From assembly GCF_016598485.1 (NCBI RefSeq), contig NZ_JAEMUW010000011.1:124001-188000 (forward strand): a stretch of DNA of 64,000 bases, in the 5' to 3' direction. Position numbers and translations under genes: made by a program. The DNA is from Micromonospora coerulea. Lineage in GTDB: Bacteria; Actinomycetota; Actinomycetes; Mycobacteriales; Micromonosporaceae. Under the pieces are notes generated by a model. It saw only the letters and a list, made by a program, of their open reading frames with translations. It was not told where the DNA came from and ran no database searches. Of the stretch, positions 34,059 to 42,136 are shown piece after piece (position 1 is the first letter of the stretch; every line of letters starts with the position of its first letter).

Positions 34059-34160
34059 ATGGGCTCGGTGGTCAAGAAGCGCCGCAAGCGCATGGCTAAG
34101 AAGAAGCACCGCAAGCTGCTGCGCAAGACCCGCGTCCAGCGTCGCCGTCTCGGCAAGTGA
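34059..34160 (+). CDS. Ribosomal protein bS22 (AURKAIP1/COX24 domain), 33 residues
   Basis: A very small, highly basic protein, [20 protein letters not shown] followed by [13 protein letters not shown]. It is nearly identical to the 33-residue mycobacterial protein (Rv0500B) found in actinobacterial 30S subunits and named bS22. AAAGG lies 8 nt upstream of the ATG. A candidate promoter, TTGGTC (33895-33900) with 18-bp spacing to TACCCT (33919-33924), would give a leader of about 130 nt. The gene is easily missed because of its size. It sits between the HTH and epimerase genes exactly as in mycobacteria. Confidence 0.92.
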   Translation: MGSVVKKRRKRMAKKKHRKLLRKTRVQRRRLGK

Positions 34161-34165
34161 CCGGG

Positions 34166-34183
34166 GCCGGGCCATGGCCCGGC
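34166..34183 (+). terminator. Palindromic hairpin after the bS22 gene
   Basis: GCCGGGCCATGGCCCGGC is a perfect 18-bp palindrome starting 6 bp after the bS22 stop. It probably separates this highly expressed short transcript from the epimerase gene. Confidence 0.6.
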
Positions 34184-34280
34184 ATCCGGCACCACTTGCC
34201 AACTGTCGACTCTCGGAGGCTCAGGTGATCAGGCCGCGGACGTCCCGGCTCGATCCCGCCTGCCAGACAAGGCGCACGAC

Positions 34281-35354
34281 ATGACCCCCGGTGGCACCCC
34301 AGGTGCTCCGGGGGTCGTCGTCGTGACCGGGGTCGGCCGCTACCTCGGCGCCCACGTCGCCGCCCGACTCGCCGCCGACCCCCGGATCGAACGGGTCATC
34401 GGCGTCGACCCGGCCACTCCCGGCCCCGAGTTCACCGACCTGCTCGACCGGGTCGAACGGATCCGCCTCGACCTCGACTCGCTCGGCGGCCTGCTGGCCG
34501 ACCTCGAGGTCGACGCCGTGGTGCACCTCGCCCTGGTCAGCGCCCCCGACCCGCAGCACGGCGGGCGGGCGGCGATGAAGGAACAGAACGTCATCGGCAC
34601 CATGCAGCTGCTCGCCGCCTGCCAGCGGGCGCCCCGGTTGCGCAAGCTCGTGGTCCGCTCGTCGACCGCCGCGTACGGCGCGTCGTTCCGCGACCCGGCC
34701 GTGTTCACCGAGGAGACCGAGCCGCGCGAGGTGCCGCGCGGCGGTTTCGGCCGCGACATCCTCGACATCGAGGGGTACGTCCGCGGGTTCCGCCGGCGCC
34801 GCCCCGACGTGATCGACACCGTGCTGCGCTTCGCGCCGTTCATCGGCTCCACCGCGGACACCACGCTGACCCGCTACTTCTCCCAGCCGGTGGTGCCCAC
34901 CGTGTTCGGCCGTGACCCGCGGCTGCAGTTCGTCCATTTCGACGACGCGCTCGAGGTGCTGCACCGGTCGATCGTCGAGGACCACCCGGGGACGTACAAC
35001 GTCGCCGGCCCGGGCGTGCTCTCCCTCTCCCAGGCGATCCGCCGGGCCGGCCGGGTCGCGATGCCGGTGCTCGAACCCGGCCTCTCCGGCGCCGCCGCGA
35101 TCGCCCGCAACCTGGGTTTCGGCCGCTACGGTTTGGACCAGGTCGACCTCTTCGTGCACGGTCGGGTGGTGGACACGACCAGGCTCGAGCGGGAGTACGG
35201 CTTCCAGCCGCGCTCCACCGCCGCCGCGTTCGACGACTTCATCCGCGCCCACCATGGTGGCGTGGTGGTGACTCGGGATCAGCTCGCCGCGGCCGAGCGG
35301 CTGGTGCTGGAGGGCATCCGGCAGGTCCGGTCGGCCGTGCGGGAGCGCTCGTGA
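34281..35354 (+). CDS. NAD-dependent epimerase/dehydratase-like protein (Rv0501/GalE2-like)
   Basis: A 357-residue extended-SDR protein. The cofactor loop VVTGVGRYLGAHVAARL is near the N-terminus, followed by VVHLALVSAPDP, the conserved serine strand VRSSTAAYGASF and a C-terminal substrate domain. The usual Tyr-x3-Lys pair is not evident: the helix reads IEGYVRGFRRRRPD, with Gly/Phe where Lys is expected. Catalysis may therefore be altered, as in other members of this conserved actinobacterial group. Its stop overlaps the acyltransferase start by four bases (GTGA), so the pair is co-translated, matching Rv0501-Rv0502. Confidence 0.85.
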   Translation: MTPGGTPGAPGVVVVTGVGRYLGAHVAARLAADPRIERVIGVDPATPGPEFTDLLDRVERIRLDLDSLGGLLADLEVDAVVHLALVSAPDPQHGGRAAMKEQNVIGTMQLLAACQRAPRLRKLVVRSSTAAYGASFRDPAVFTEETEPREVPRGGFGRDILDIEGYVRGFRRRRPDVIDTVLRFAPFIGSTADTTLTRYFSQPVVPTVFGRDPRLQFVHFDDALEVLHRSIVEDHPGTYNVAGPGVLSLSQAIRRAGRVAMPVLEPGLSGAAAIARNLGFGRYGLDQVDLFVHGRVVDTTRLEREYGFQPRSTAAAFDDFIRAHHGGVVVTRDQLAAAERLVLEGIRQVRSAVRERS

Positions 35355-36532
35355 GCGGCAAGGACGAGCGCCGCGAGGGCCGGTACGACGTACCGCTGAC
35401 CGTGGCCGGGCCGGGCGCGGAGCCGGCGCGGCGCAACGGGCACCGGCGCCCGACGGCGGCCGGCCGCCCCCATGCCACGGACCAGGCCGCGACGGACGAG
35501 CCGGACACCGCGGCGACGGACGAGCCGGTGGCCGGGACGAACGGCGGCGTGGTCGACGGGGAGCCGGACTCCGCGGCGACGGACGAGCCGGTGGCCCGGT
35601 CCGACGCGGGCGGGTCGCACGTCCCGGGCCCCGTGACCTCGGCCGAGGGCGGCGTGGTGGCACCGCCCGGACCGGCGGTGGCGGACCGGCGCGACCACTG
35701 GGACCGCCGGGTCGCGGGCGGGCTGGCCTTCCTGCGGCGGCGGCTCTCCGGCGACTACGAGGTGGACGAGTTCGGCTTCGACCCGGATCTGACCGACGCC
35801 GTGTTCCACCCGCTGGTCCGGCTGCTGTACCGGGACTGGTTCCGGACCGAGGTCGGTGGCCTGGAGAACGTGCCGACCGACGGGCCCGCCCTGGTGGTCG
35901 GCAACCACTCCGGCACGGTGGCGCTGGACGCGCTGATCCTCTCCACCGCGCTGCACGACCGGCATCCGGGCCGCCGCTACCTGCGGCTGCTCGGCGCCGA
36001 CCTGGTCTTCCGGATGCCGGTGGTCTCCGAGATCGCCCGGAAGACCGGCGGGACGGTGGCCTGCAACCCGGACGCCGAGCGGCTGCTCGGCAACGGCGAG
36101 TTGGTCGGCGTCTTCCCGGAGGGCTTCAAGGGCATCGGCAAGCTCTACTCCGACCGCTACAAGCTCCAGCGGTTCGGGCGGGGCGGGTTCGTCTCCGCGG
36201 CGCTGCGCACCGGCACCCCGATCGTGCCGGTGGCCATCGTCGGCGGCGAGGAGATCTATCCGATGCTCGCCGACCTCAAGCCGCTCGCCCGGCTGCTCAA
36301 GCTGCCGTACTTCCCGGTGACGCCGACGTTCCCGTGGCTCGGGCCGCTGGGCATGGTGCCGCTGCCCAGCAAGTGGCTCATCGAGTTCTGCCCGCCGATC
36401 CCCACCGCGCACCTGACCGACTCGGCCGACGACCCGCTGGTCGTGTTCAACCTCGCCGACCAGGTGCGGGAGACCATTCAACAGACCCTGCACAAGCTGC
36501 TCGAACGCCGCCCCGACCCGTTCGGCCCCTGA
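35351..36532 (+). CDS. Lysophospholipid acyltransferase-family protein (Rv0502-like)
   Basis: A 393-residue protein with a PlsC-like acyltransferase domain (about 150-390). The catalytic His-Asp motif is VVGNHSGTVALDAL, here H-x6-D as in the Rv0502/DGAT-like group, with the phosphate-binding loop VFPEGFKGIGK and the IVPVAIVGGEEIYP segment. The first 115 residues are a disordered Pro/Ala/Asp-rich region with repeated ATDEPVA units. The start GTG overlaps the epimerase stop. Likely a membrane-associated enzyme of phospholipid or mycolyl/lipid remodelling; substrate unknown. Confidence 0.85.
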   Translation: MSGKDERREGRYDVPLTVAGPGAEPARRNGHRRPTAAGRPHATDQAATDEPDTAATDEPVAGTNGGVVDGEPDSAATDEPVARSDAGGSHVPGPVTSAEGGVVAPPGPAVADRRDHWDRRVAGGLAFLRRRLSGDYEVDEFGFDPDLTDAVFHPLVRLLYRDWFRTEVGGLENVPTDGPALVVGNHSGTVALDALILSTALHDRHPGRRYLRLLGADLVFRMPVVSEIARKTGGTVACNPDAERLLGNGELVGVFPEGFKGIGKLYSDRYKLQRFGRGGFVSAALRTGTPIVPVAIVGGEEIYPMLADLKPLARLLKLPYFPVTPTFPWLGPLGMVPLPSKWLIEFCPPIPTAHLTDSADDPLVVFNLADQVRETIQQTLHKLLERRPDPFGP

Positions 36533-36545
36533 CCGGCCTCAGGGG
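36526..36545. terminator. Compact hairpin built on two stop codons
   Basis: CCCCTGA (36526-36532) pairs with TCAGGGG (36539-36545) around CCGGCC. The arms contain the stop codon of the acyltransferase gene and the complement of the stop of the SerB1-like gene. Only 6 bp separate the two convergent genes. Confidence 0.55.
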
Positions 36546-37408
36546 GTACGGCGGCGGCGGTGCAGGGCCAGACCGGCGCTGACCGCCCCGGCGACCAGGC
36601 CGGCGGCGGCGGTCGACGGTACGGCGATCTTGACCGCCCGGCGGCCGGTGCGGAAGTCCCGGACGTCCCAGCCGCGCTCGCGGGCCTGCCGGAGCAGGGC
36701 GGCGTCCGGGTTGATCGCCACCGGATGCCCCACCGTGGAGAGCATCGGCAGGTCGTTGGCGGAGTCGCTGTAGGCGGCGCAGCGGGTCAGGTCCAGCCCC
36801 TCCACCGCGGCGAGCTGGGTCACCGCCTCGGCCTTGGCCGGCCCGTGCATCAGGTCGCCGACCAGCCGACCGGTGTACGCCCCGTCGACCACCTGGGCGA
36901 CCGTCCCGATCGCCCCGGTCAGGCCCAGCCGGGCGGCGATCACCCGGCCGATCTCCACCGGGGCGGCGCTGACCAGCCACACCCGCTCACCTCGGTCGAG
37001 GTGGCGCTGCGCCAGTTTGCGGGTGCCCGTCCAGATCCTCGGGGCCATCAGCTCGTCGAAGATCTCGTCGGCGAGGCGCTCGACGTCCTCCACCCGCCAG
37101 CCGTTGATGAAGGCCAGCGCGGCCTCCTTGGCCTGCGACATGTCGCCGGCGTGCTCGGTGGCGAGGAGCCGGAACTTCGCCTGCTGCCAGGCGAACCGGG
37201 CCAGGTCCCCGGTGGTGAAGTACTTCCGGGCGGCCAGTCCGCGGGCGAACCAGTAGATCGACGCGCCCTGCATCATCGTGTTGTCCACGTCGAAGAAGGC
37301 CGCCGCGGTGGGATCGGGCGTGACCGGCGGGGCCTGCTCGGTCTCCGACCAGCCGGCGGTGTGACCGTGGACGTCGGTGCTGACCGTGACCTTCCGGGTG
37401 CGGGCCAC
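36539..37408 (-). CDS. HAD-IB family phosphatase, SerB1-like (Rv0505c)
   Basis: A 289-residue HAD hydrolase of the phosphoserine-phosphatase-like IB subfamily. Motif I is FFDVDNTMMQGAS (Asp nucleophile and Asp acid/base), motif II VWLVSAAPVEIG, and motif III/IV YSDSANDLPMLSTVGHPVAI. A helical cap lies between motifs I and II, and the C-terminus (ASTAAAGLVAGAVSAGLALH) looks like a single membrane anchor. The GTG start at 37408 has GGAGGGAGG upstream; longer in-frame starts add only basic low-complexity residues. It is annotated in relatives as serB1, though the substrate may be another phosphomonoester. Confidence 0.85.
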   Translation of the reverse strand: MARTRKVTVSTDVHGHTAGWSETEQAPPVTPDPTAAAFFDVDNTMMQGASIYWFARGLAARKYFTTGDLARFAWQQAKFRLLATEHAGDMSQAKEAALAFINGWRVEDVERLADEIFDELMAPRIWTGTRKLAQRHLDRGERVWLVSAAPVEIGRVIAARLGLTGAIGTVAQVVDGAYTGRLVGDLMHGPAKAEAVTQLAAVEGLDLTRCAAYSDSANDLPMLSTVGHPVAINPDAALLRQARERGWDVRDFRTGRRAVKIAVPSTAAAGLVAGAVSAGLALHRRRRTP

Positions 37409-37530
37409 GCGACCTCCCTCCGCTCGACGACCGCGACGCGTGCTCCAGGGCGAGCGTATCCGGACGCCGGTGACGGCCGGTCGTACGAGTGGAGAACTGT
37501 GGCGTGGTCGGCTGTCGCGCCGGCCGCGGG

Positions 37531-38406
37531 TCAGCGCTCGGCGGGGCAGGTGCCCGGGGCGGGACCGAGCGCGTCGCTGGCGGCGGGCGTCGGCAACCCG
37601 CACGCGATCGCGGCGCGCAGCGCGTCGGCGCGATCGCGCGCGGCGTCGAGCAGCGCCAGCGAGCGCCGGGTGCGGTCCCGCTCGACCTGATCGGTCCGCT
37701 CGAGCAGTCCGCTGACCGCCCGGCGCTGGCCGGTGACGAAGACGTTGACCGCGTCCAGGCCGCCCGGGTCGGCGCGCTGCGCCGCGACGGTGGTGAGCAG
37801 GCGTACGCCCTGGCGGGTGTCGGCGTCCATGTCGTCGAGGACCGCGCCGAAGCCGATCCGGTCGCCGTGGACGCTGGCGGCCTCGTCGAGCCGGGTCCGG
37901 GCGAAGTCGAGGAAGAGCTGGCCGCGACTGATGTCCGAGCTGGCCAGGGCGAGCTGGGCGCGTTCGGTGGAGCGCTTCATGCCGTACAGCGCGTCGCCGG
38001 GCACCGCGTTCTCGCTGGCGGCGGAGATGCCGGAAAGCGCGACGGCACCCGCGGCGATGCCGACCAGGATCGCGCCCCGGGCGCGGGCCCGCCGGGCGGT
38101 GACCGCCGGCAGGAGCGAAGCCCGGGTGCTGGCGCCCGCCCCCGCGGTCTCGGACTTCGCCGCCGCCGGGGCGCCGATGCCCTCCCGCTCGGCGGTGGCC
38201 ACCAGCATCGCCCGCAGTCCGGAGCGGAAGTCCTGGTCGACCTGGACGTCCGGCCGGTCGGCGGTGAGCCGCTGGCTGACCGCGACGAGCGTGGCGAGTT
38301 CGTCGTCGACCCGGGAGCGCACGTGGTGACGTCGGCCACCATTGGCCTCGTCGAGGAGCTGTGCGAAGCGCTCGGCGCGCCGACGGGAGAAGAGGTCGCT
38401 GTCCAC
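37531..38406 (-). CDS. rsbN: DUF5667 membrane protein, probable anti-sigma-BldN factor RsbN
   Basis: A 291-residue protein. The cytoplasmic N-terminal part (about 1-115) begins VDSDLFSRRRAERFAQLLDE. It is followed by one membrane helix (ARGAILVGIAAGAVALSGIS) and a DUF5667 extracytoplasmic domain (SENAVPGDALYGMKRSTERA). The gene is next to and downstream of bldN, like rsbN in Streptomyces, whose product tethers BldN at the membrane. The GTG at 38406 has GGAGG 8 nt upstream. A separate BldN-type promoter lies 160-190 bp upstream. Assignment as RsbN rests on position and topology. Confidence 0.75.
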   Translation of the reverse strand: MDSDLFSRRRAERFAQLLDEANGGRRHHVRSRVDDELATLVAVSQRLTADRPDVQVDQDFRSGLRAMLVATAEREGIGAPAAAKSETAGAGASTRASLLPAVTARRARARGAILVGIAAGAVALSGISAASENAVPGDALYGMKRSTERAQLALASSDISRGQLFLDFARTRLDEAASVHGDRIGFGAVLDDMDADTRQGVRLLTTVAAQRADPGGLDAVNVFVTGQRRAVSGLLERTDQVERDRTRRSLALLDAARDRADALRAAIACGLPTPAASDALGPAPGTCPAER

Positions 38407-38563
38407 CGCAGGCACCTCCTCTCGCTGGTCACGGCCCGTGCGGCCGTATTCGGCACCAGCGACCGGTGGCAGCCTGACGCCGACGGCCGACCAGGTTGCT
38501 CGACCGTGCCCGCCGGACCGGGTGGCCCGGGAGACGCCGGAACAACCACTGGTCGCACCCGGA

Positions 38564-38592
38564 GAAACGGTCCGCGCCGGGTGGCGGTTACG
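38564..38592 (-). promoter_or_regulatory. Candidate sigma-BldN-dependent promoter for rsbN
   Basis: On the - strand, CGTAAC (38592-38587) is followed after 17 bp by CGTTTC (38569-38564). As I recall, the Streptomyces BldN consensus is CGTAAC and CGTTGA with spacing near 16, so the -35 matches fully and the -10 in four of six bases. It would start transcription about 150 nt before rsbN, within the 290-bp bldN-rsbN gap. No other feature is seen in the gap. Confidence 0.45.
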
Positions 38593-38696
38593 GGGCCGGC
38601 GGAGGCGAAATCACGAAGAGTGATCGTCGTCACGGACGAGCGGACGCCGCTCGCCCGCCCGCGGGTGCGGGGGCGGGCCGGCGCCGACCGGGTCTG

Positions 38697-39671
38697 TCAG
38701 GGCTGGAAGCCGTCGGGCAGCAGCCGGGCCAGGGCCCGGACCGCCCGGTACTGCAGCGCCTTGATCGCGCCCTCGTTCTTGCCCATGGCGCGGGCCGTCT
38801 CGGCGACGGAGAAGCCCTGGAGGAAGCGGAGCACGATGCACTCCTGCTGCTCCGGGTTGAGCTGCTTGACCGCGGTGAGCAGGGCGACGTTGGTGATGTG
38901 CTCGACAACCGCCGCTTCCGGGCTGCCCTCCGGCCCGCGGTCCTCCCGGTCGGCGTCGAGAACGTCGCCGGTGGTGACCTCCAGGCGGTAGCGGCCGGAC
39001 TTGAAGTGGTCGGCGACCAGGTTGCGGGCGATGGTGACCAGCCAGGCGCCGAGGTCGCGGCCCTGCCAGGTGAAGCTCCCGATCCGCTTGAGCGCCCGGA
39101 GGAAGGTGTCGGAGGTCAGGTCCTCGGCCAGCTGGCGGTTGCCGACGCGGAAGTAGACGAACCGGAAGACGGTGTCGACGTACCGGTCGTAGATGAGGCC
39201 GAAGGCCTCGGCCTCGCCGGCCTGGGCCCGCTCGACCAGCGTCCAGACCTCGGTGGCCGGGTCCGACGGGTCGGGGCGGCTCGGGAAGCCGGTGGCGGTG
39301 ACCGGCGCGGCGGGCACCGCGGGCAGCACCGCCGTGTCGGCGGCCGGCACCGCCGGCAGGATGGCCGTCTCGCCGGCCGACGGGTCGGTGGGCGCCGGCG
39401 TCTCCGCGGCCCGGCGGCCCTGCGCCGGCATGGTGGGCCGGGCCGGGGAGCCGACCCGGCTGGCGTTGCCGCCCGGGAGGGCGGGGCGGGCGGGCGCCTC
39501 GTTGTGGTGCGCGCGGTTGCGGACCCGGCGGGCGCCGTCGCCGCGGACGGCGAGGCTCCACGTGCCCTCCGCCGCACCGCGCGGCTGCGGTTCCAGGCGT
39601 TCGTTGACCGGCGTCCTCGGGGTCGGGCTGGTGAGACCGAGCGGCCGCTCGGCGTAACCGAAGGTGGTCAC
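38697..39671 (-). CDS. bldN: ECF sigma factor, BldN family (developmental sigma factor)
   Basis: A 324-residue ECF sigma factor. A long Pro/Ala-rich N-terminal extension (about 1-135) precedes region 2 (VERAQAGEAEAFGLIYDRYV, LTSDTFLRALKRIGSFTWQG) and region 4 (LNPEQQECIVLRFLQGFSVA, then AMGKNEGAIKALQYRAVRAL). These segments are almost identical to Streptomyces BldN, which activates chaplin/rodlin genes and aerial development and is made as a pro-protein. The N-extension may likewise be removed by proteolysis. GTG 39671 has GGGAGG 4 nt upstream. The rsbN-like gene downstream is the expected membrane anti-sigma factor. Confidence 0.9.
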   Translation of the reverse strand: MTTFGYAERPLGLTSPTPRTPVNERLEPQPRGAAEGTWSLAVRGDGARRVRNRAHHNEAPARPALPGGNASRVGSPARPTMPAQGRRAAETPAPTDPSAGETAILPAVPAADTAVLPAVPAAPVTATGFPSRPDPSDPATEVWTLVERAQAGEAEAFGLIYDRYVDTVFRFVYFRVGNRQLAEDLTSDTFLRALKRIGSFTWQGRDLGAWLVTIARNLVADHFKSGRYRLEVTTGDVLDADREDRGPEGSPEAAVVEHITNVALLTAVKQLNPEQQECIVLRFLQGFSVAETARAMGKNEGAIKALQYRAVRALARLLPDGFQP

Positions 39672-40199
39672 CGGGCCTCCCTGATCCCGGCGGAGCACGG
39701 CCGCGCCGGCCGCCGCGGCGTCGCGACGGGACCGGGGGCGCCCCGGTCGGGCAGGGCCGTTCCGGGACGTGCCGACGGGCGGCAGGTCCCCTTGAGGTGC
39801 TGGTCCAATGCGCTCACAGGCACGGGGGCCTCCTCGGGCTGAGGGGTGTCGACTCACGGCAAATGGGGTGAGCCGACCCGAGTGATGATAGGGGCCAACG
39901 TCACCCGCGCGTGGCAAGTCCGTTACACAGGGCGGAAGTATTTCCCTCCCTGTCGCACGGATGGCGGACCGGTTGTCCGTCGTGTGCGGTTGACTTTGCC
40001 GGCGCCAGCTGGTCTGGAGTGGAAAGTCCTGGTCGGAGCGATTTCCGGCCGTCCTTCGGCGTGTCGCGGCACCCCTTCCCGGCCGCTCCGACGGGTCCGC
40101 CGGGCCGGGCTGAGGCCTTCGCCTCCGGGTCCTGTTGACGGGACCGCGCCGGCCGTCCCTGCCGTCCGCGCGCGGGGGCATGGTCGCCCGGGCGTCGCT
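39672..40199. other. 528-bp divergent intergenic region upstream of bldN
   Basis: The region carries no convincing gene; in-frame extensions of the flanking genes are low-complexity and lack ribosome sites. It is relatively AT-richer near 39880-39960 and contains TTACACAGGG (39923-39932), which resembles half of the palindromic BldD box. BldD represses bldN in Streptomyces, so this is a plausible but weak operator. A promoter for bldN is expected here but I could not assign one with confidence. Confidence 0.4.
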
Positions 40200-41861
40200 G
40201 TGCCAGACTCAGCCACCGTGCAGGACGCAGCCGACAGCACCGCGCCGAACCTCGCCGACCGGCTCCGCCGGGCGGCCCTCGCCCACGGCGACCGCCCCGC
40301 GCTGCACTGGCGGGACCGCACCCTGACCTGGTCCGAACTGGACGCCGCGGTGACCGCAACGGCCCGGGCGCTGGCCGCCTCGGCGCCGGGCGGGACGGCC
40401 GGCGACCGGCTGCCGCCCCGGGTGGCCGTGTCGTTCGGCAACTGCCCGGACTTCGTGGTCAGCTACCTCGCGGTGCTGCGCGCCGGGCTGGTCGCGGTGC
40501 CGATGAATCCCGGCCTCACCGCCCGGGAGCTGCGGCACGTGCTCGCCGACTCCGGCGCCGCCGTGCTGATCTGCGCCGCCGAGGTCCGCGACCGGGTCGC
40601 CGGCCTCGCCGCCGAGCTGCCCGCGCTGACCGCCGTGCACACCGCCCCGCCGGTCACCGACGGCGGCGCGCCGGTCGCCTTCCCCCGGCGGGGCGGCGAG
40701 GAGCTGGCGGTGCTGCTCTACACCTCCGGCACGGAGGGCCGCCCCAAGGGCGCGATGCTGTCGCACCGCGCGCTGGCCGCCAACCACGAGCAGGTCGGGC
40801 GGATCACCCCGCCGGTGGTCGGGCCCGACGACACCGTGCTGCTCGCGCTGCCGCTCTTTCACGCGTACGGGTTGAACTCGGGGCTGGGGGCGGTCGTGCA
40901 CCACGGCGCCACCGGGGTGCTCGTCGACGAGCTCGGCCCGACCGGGGGGCTCGACGAGATCGCCCGGCACCGGGTCAGCGTGCTGGTCGGCGTACCGTCG
41001 ATGTTCCTCAGCTGGGCCGAGGCGGGCGGCGACGTCCTGGCGGCGGCGACGGCGTCGGTCCGGGTGGCGGTCTGCGGCGCGGCGCCGCTGCCGCCCGCGA
41101 CCGCGGCGCGGTTCGCCGAGGTCGCCGGTCGCCCGTTGCATGTCGGGTACGGCCTGACCGAGACCGCCCCGGTGCTCACCTCGACCCTGGTCGGCGGGGC
41201 GCCGAAGCCGGGCTCGATCGGCCGGCCGCTGCCCGGCGTCGAGCTGCGCCTGGTCGGCGCGGACGGGGCCGACCTGTGGCGGGACGGCGTCGCCGCGCCC
41301 GAGGACGACCCGGACGGGCCCGACCTCTCCGACGACGGCCCGGGCACCGACCCGGGTGAGATCGTGGTCCGGGGCGCGAACCTCTTCGCCGGCTACTGGC
41401 CAGACGGTCGGGGCGGCCCGGACCCCGACGGCTGGTGGGCCACCGGCGACGTCGCGTACGCCGACGCCGACGGCGACCTCTTCCTGGTCGACCGGCTGGG
41501 CGAGCTGATCCTGGTGAACGGCTTCAACGTCTACCCGCACGAGGTGGAGCTGGTGCTGGACGCGCACCCCGGGGTGGCCGAGTCGGCGGTCCTTGGGGTG
41601 CCGCATCCGCGGACCGGGGAGACTGTCCGGGCGTACGTGGTGCGGGCACCCGGCTCCGGGGCGACGGAGGCGGACCTGCTCGCCCACTGCGCGCGTAACC
41701 TCGCCCGGTTCAAGTGCCCGACCGCCGTCGAGTTCGTCGACACGCTGCCGTACTCGGCGATCGGCAAGGTACGCAAGACCCAGCTCCGCCCGTCGGCGCC
41801 CCCGGTGCCGTCCCCGGCCCCGCCGACCGAGATCCGCACGGAGGTACCCGATGTCCACTGA
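40200..41861 (+). CDS. AMP-forming acyl-CoA synthetase/ligase
   Basis: A 553-residue adenylate-forming enzyme that activates a carboxylic acid with ATP and transfers it to CoA or another carrier. The ATP-binding P-loop-like motif is LLYTSGTEGRPKGAMLSH, followed by VGYGLTETAPVL, the hinge GWWATGDVAYADADGDLFLV and the catalytic lysine in SAIGKVRKTQLRP. A Pro/Asp/Gly-rich insertion occurs at about 365-390. GTG 40200 is used; GTG 40218 is an alternative and neither has a strong ribosome site. The gene overlaps the glutaredoxin-like gene, so the two are co-translated. Substrate unknown, probably a fatty or aromatic acid. Confidence 0.85.
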   Translation: MPDSATVQDAADSTAPNLADRLRRAALAHGDRPALHWRDRTLTWSELDAAVTATARALAASAPGGTAGDRLPPRVAVSFGNCPDFVVSYLAVLRAGLVAVPMNPGLTARELRHVLADSGAAVLICAAEVRDRVAGLAAELPALTAVHTAPPVTDGGAPVAFPRRGGEELAVLLYTSGTEGRPKGAMLSHRALAANHEQVGRITPPVVGPDDTVLLALPLFHAYGLNSGLGAVVHHGATGVLVDELGPTGGLDEIARHRVSVLVGVPSMFLSWAEAGGDVLAAATASVRVAVCGAAPLPPATAARFAEVAGRPLHVGYGLTETAPVLTSTLVGGAPKPGSIGRPLPGVELRLVGADGADLWRDGVAAPEDDPDGPDLSDDGPGTDPGEIVVRGANLFAGYWPDGRGGPDPDGWWATGDVAYADADGDLFLVDRLGELILVNGFNVYPHEVELVLDAHPGVAESAVLGVPHPRTGETVRAYVVRAPGSGATEADLLAHCARNLARFKCPTAVEFVDTLPYSAIGKVRKTQLRPSAPPVPSPAPPTEIRTEVPDVH

Positions 41862-42105
41862 CGCCCGGCTCACCCTGATCACCCGGCCCGACTGCCACCT
41901 CTGTGAGGACGCGAAGGCGGCGCTGGACCGGGTGGTGGCGGTCACCGGCGACCGGTGGCTGGAGAAGGACGTGACCGGCGACGTGGAGCTGGAACGCGAG
42001 TACGGCGACCGGCTGCCGGTGGTGCTGCTCGACGGCAAGGAGCACGGCTACTGGCGGGTCGAGGAGGAGCGGCTGCTGCGGGACCTGACCACCCCGCAGC
42101 TCTGA
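41851..42105 (+). CDS. Glutaredoxin-like thiol protein (Rv0508-like, DUF836)
   Basis: An 84-residue thioredoxin-fold protein. LTLITRPDCHLCEDAKAALD holds a CxxC redox pair (CHLC), and RLPVVLLDGKEHGYWRVEEE contains the cis-proline of the fold. GGAGG lies 9 nt before the ATG at 41851, inside the end of the acyl-CoA synthetase gene. In mycobacteria the equivalent gene directly precedes hemA; here a HAD gene, a two-component system and rex intervene. It may act as a mycothiol- or NADPH-linked reductant. Confidence 0.88.
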   Translation: MSTDARLTLITRPDCHLCEDAKAALDRVVAVTGDRWLEKDVTGDVELEREYGDRLPVVLLDGKEHGYWRVEEERLLRDLTTPQL

Positions 42106-42136
42106 TCCTGTTGGCGGGCTCGATTATGGTGCTGCG

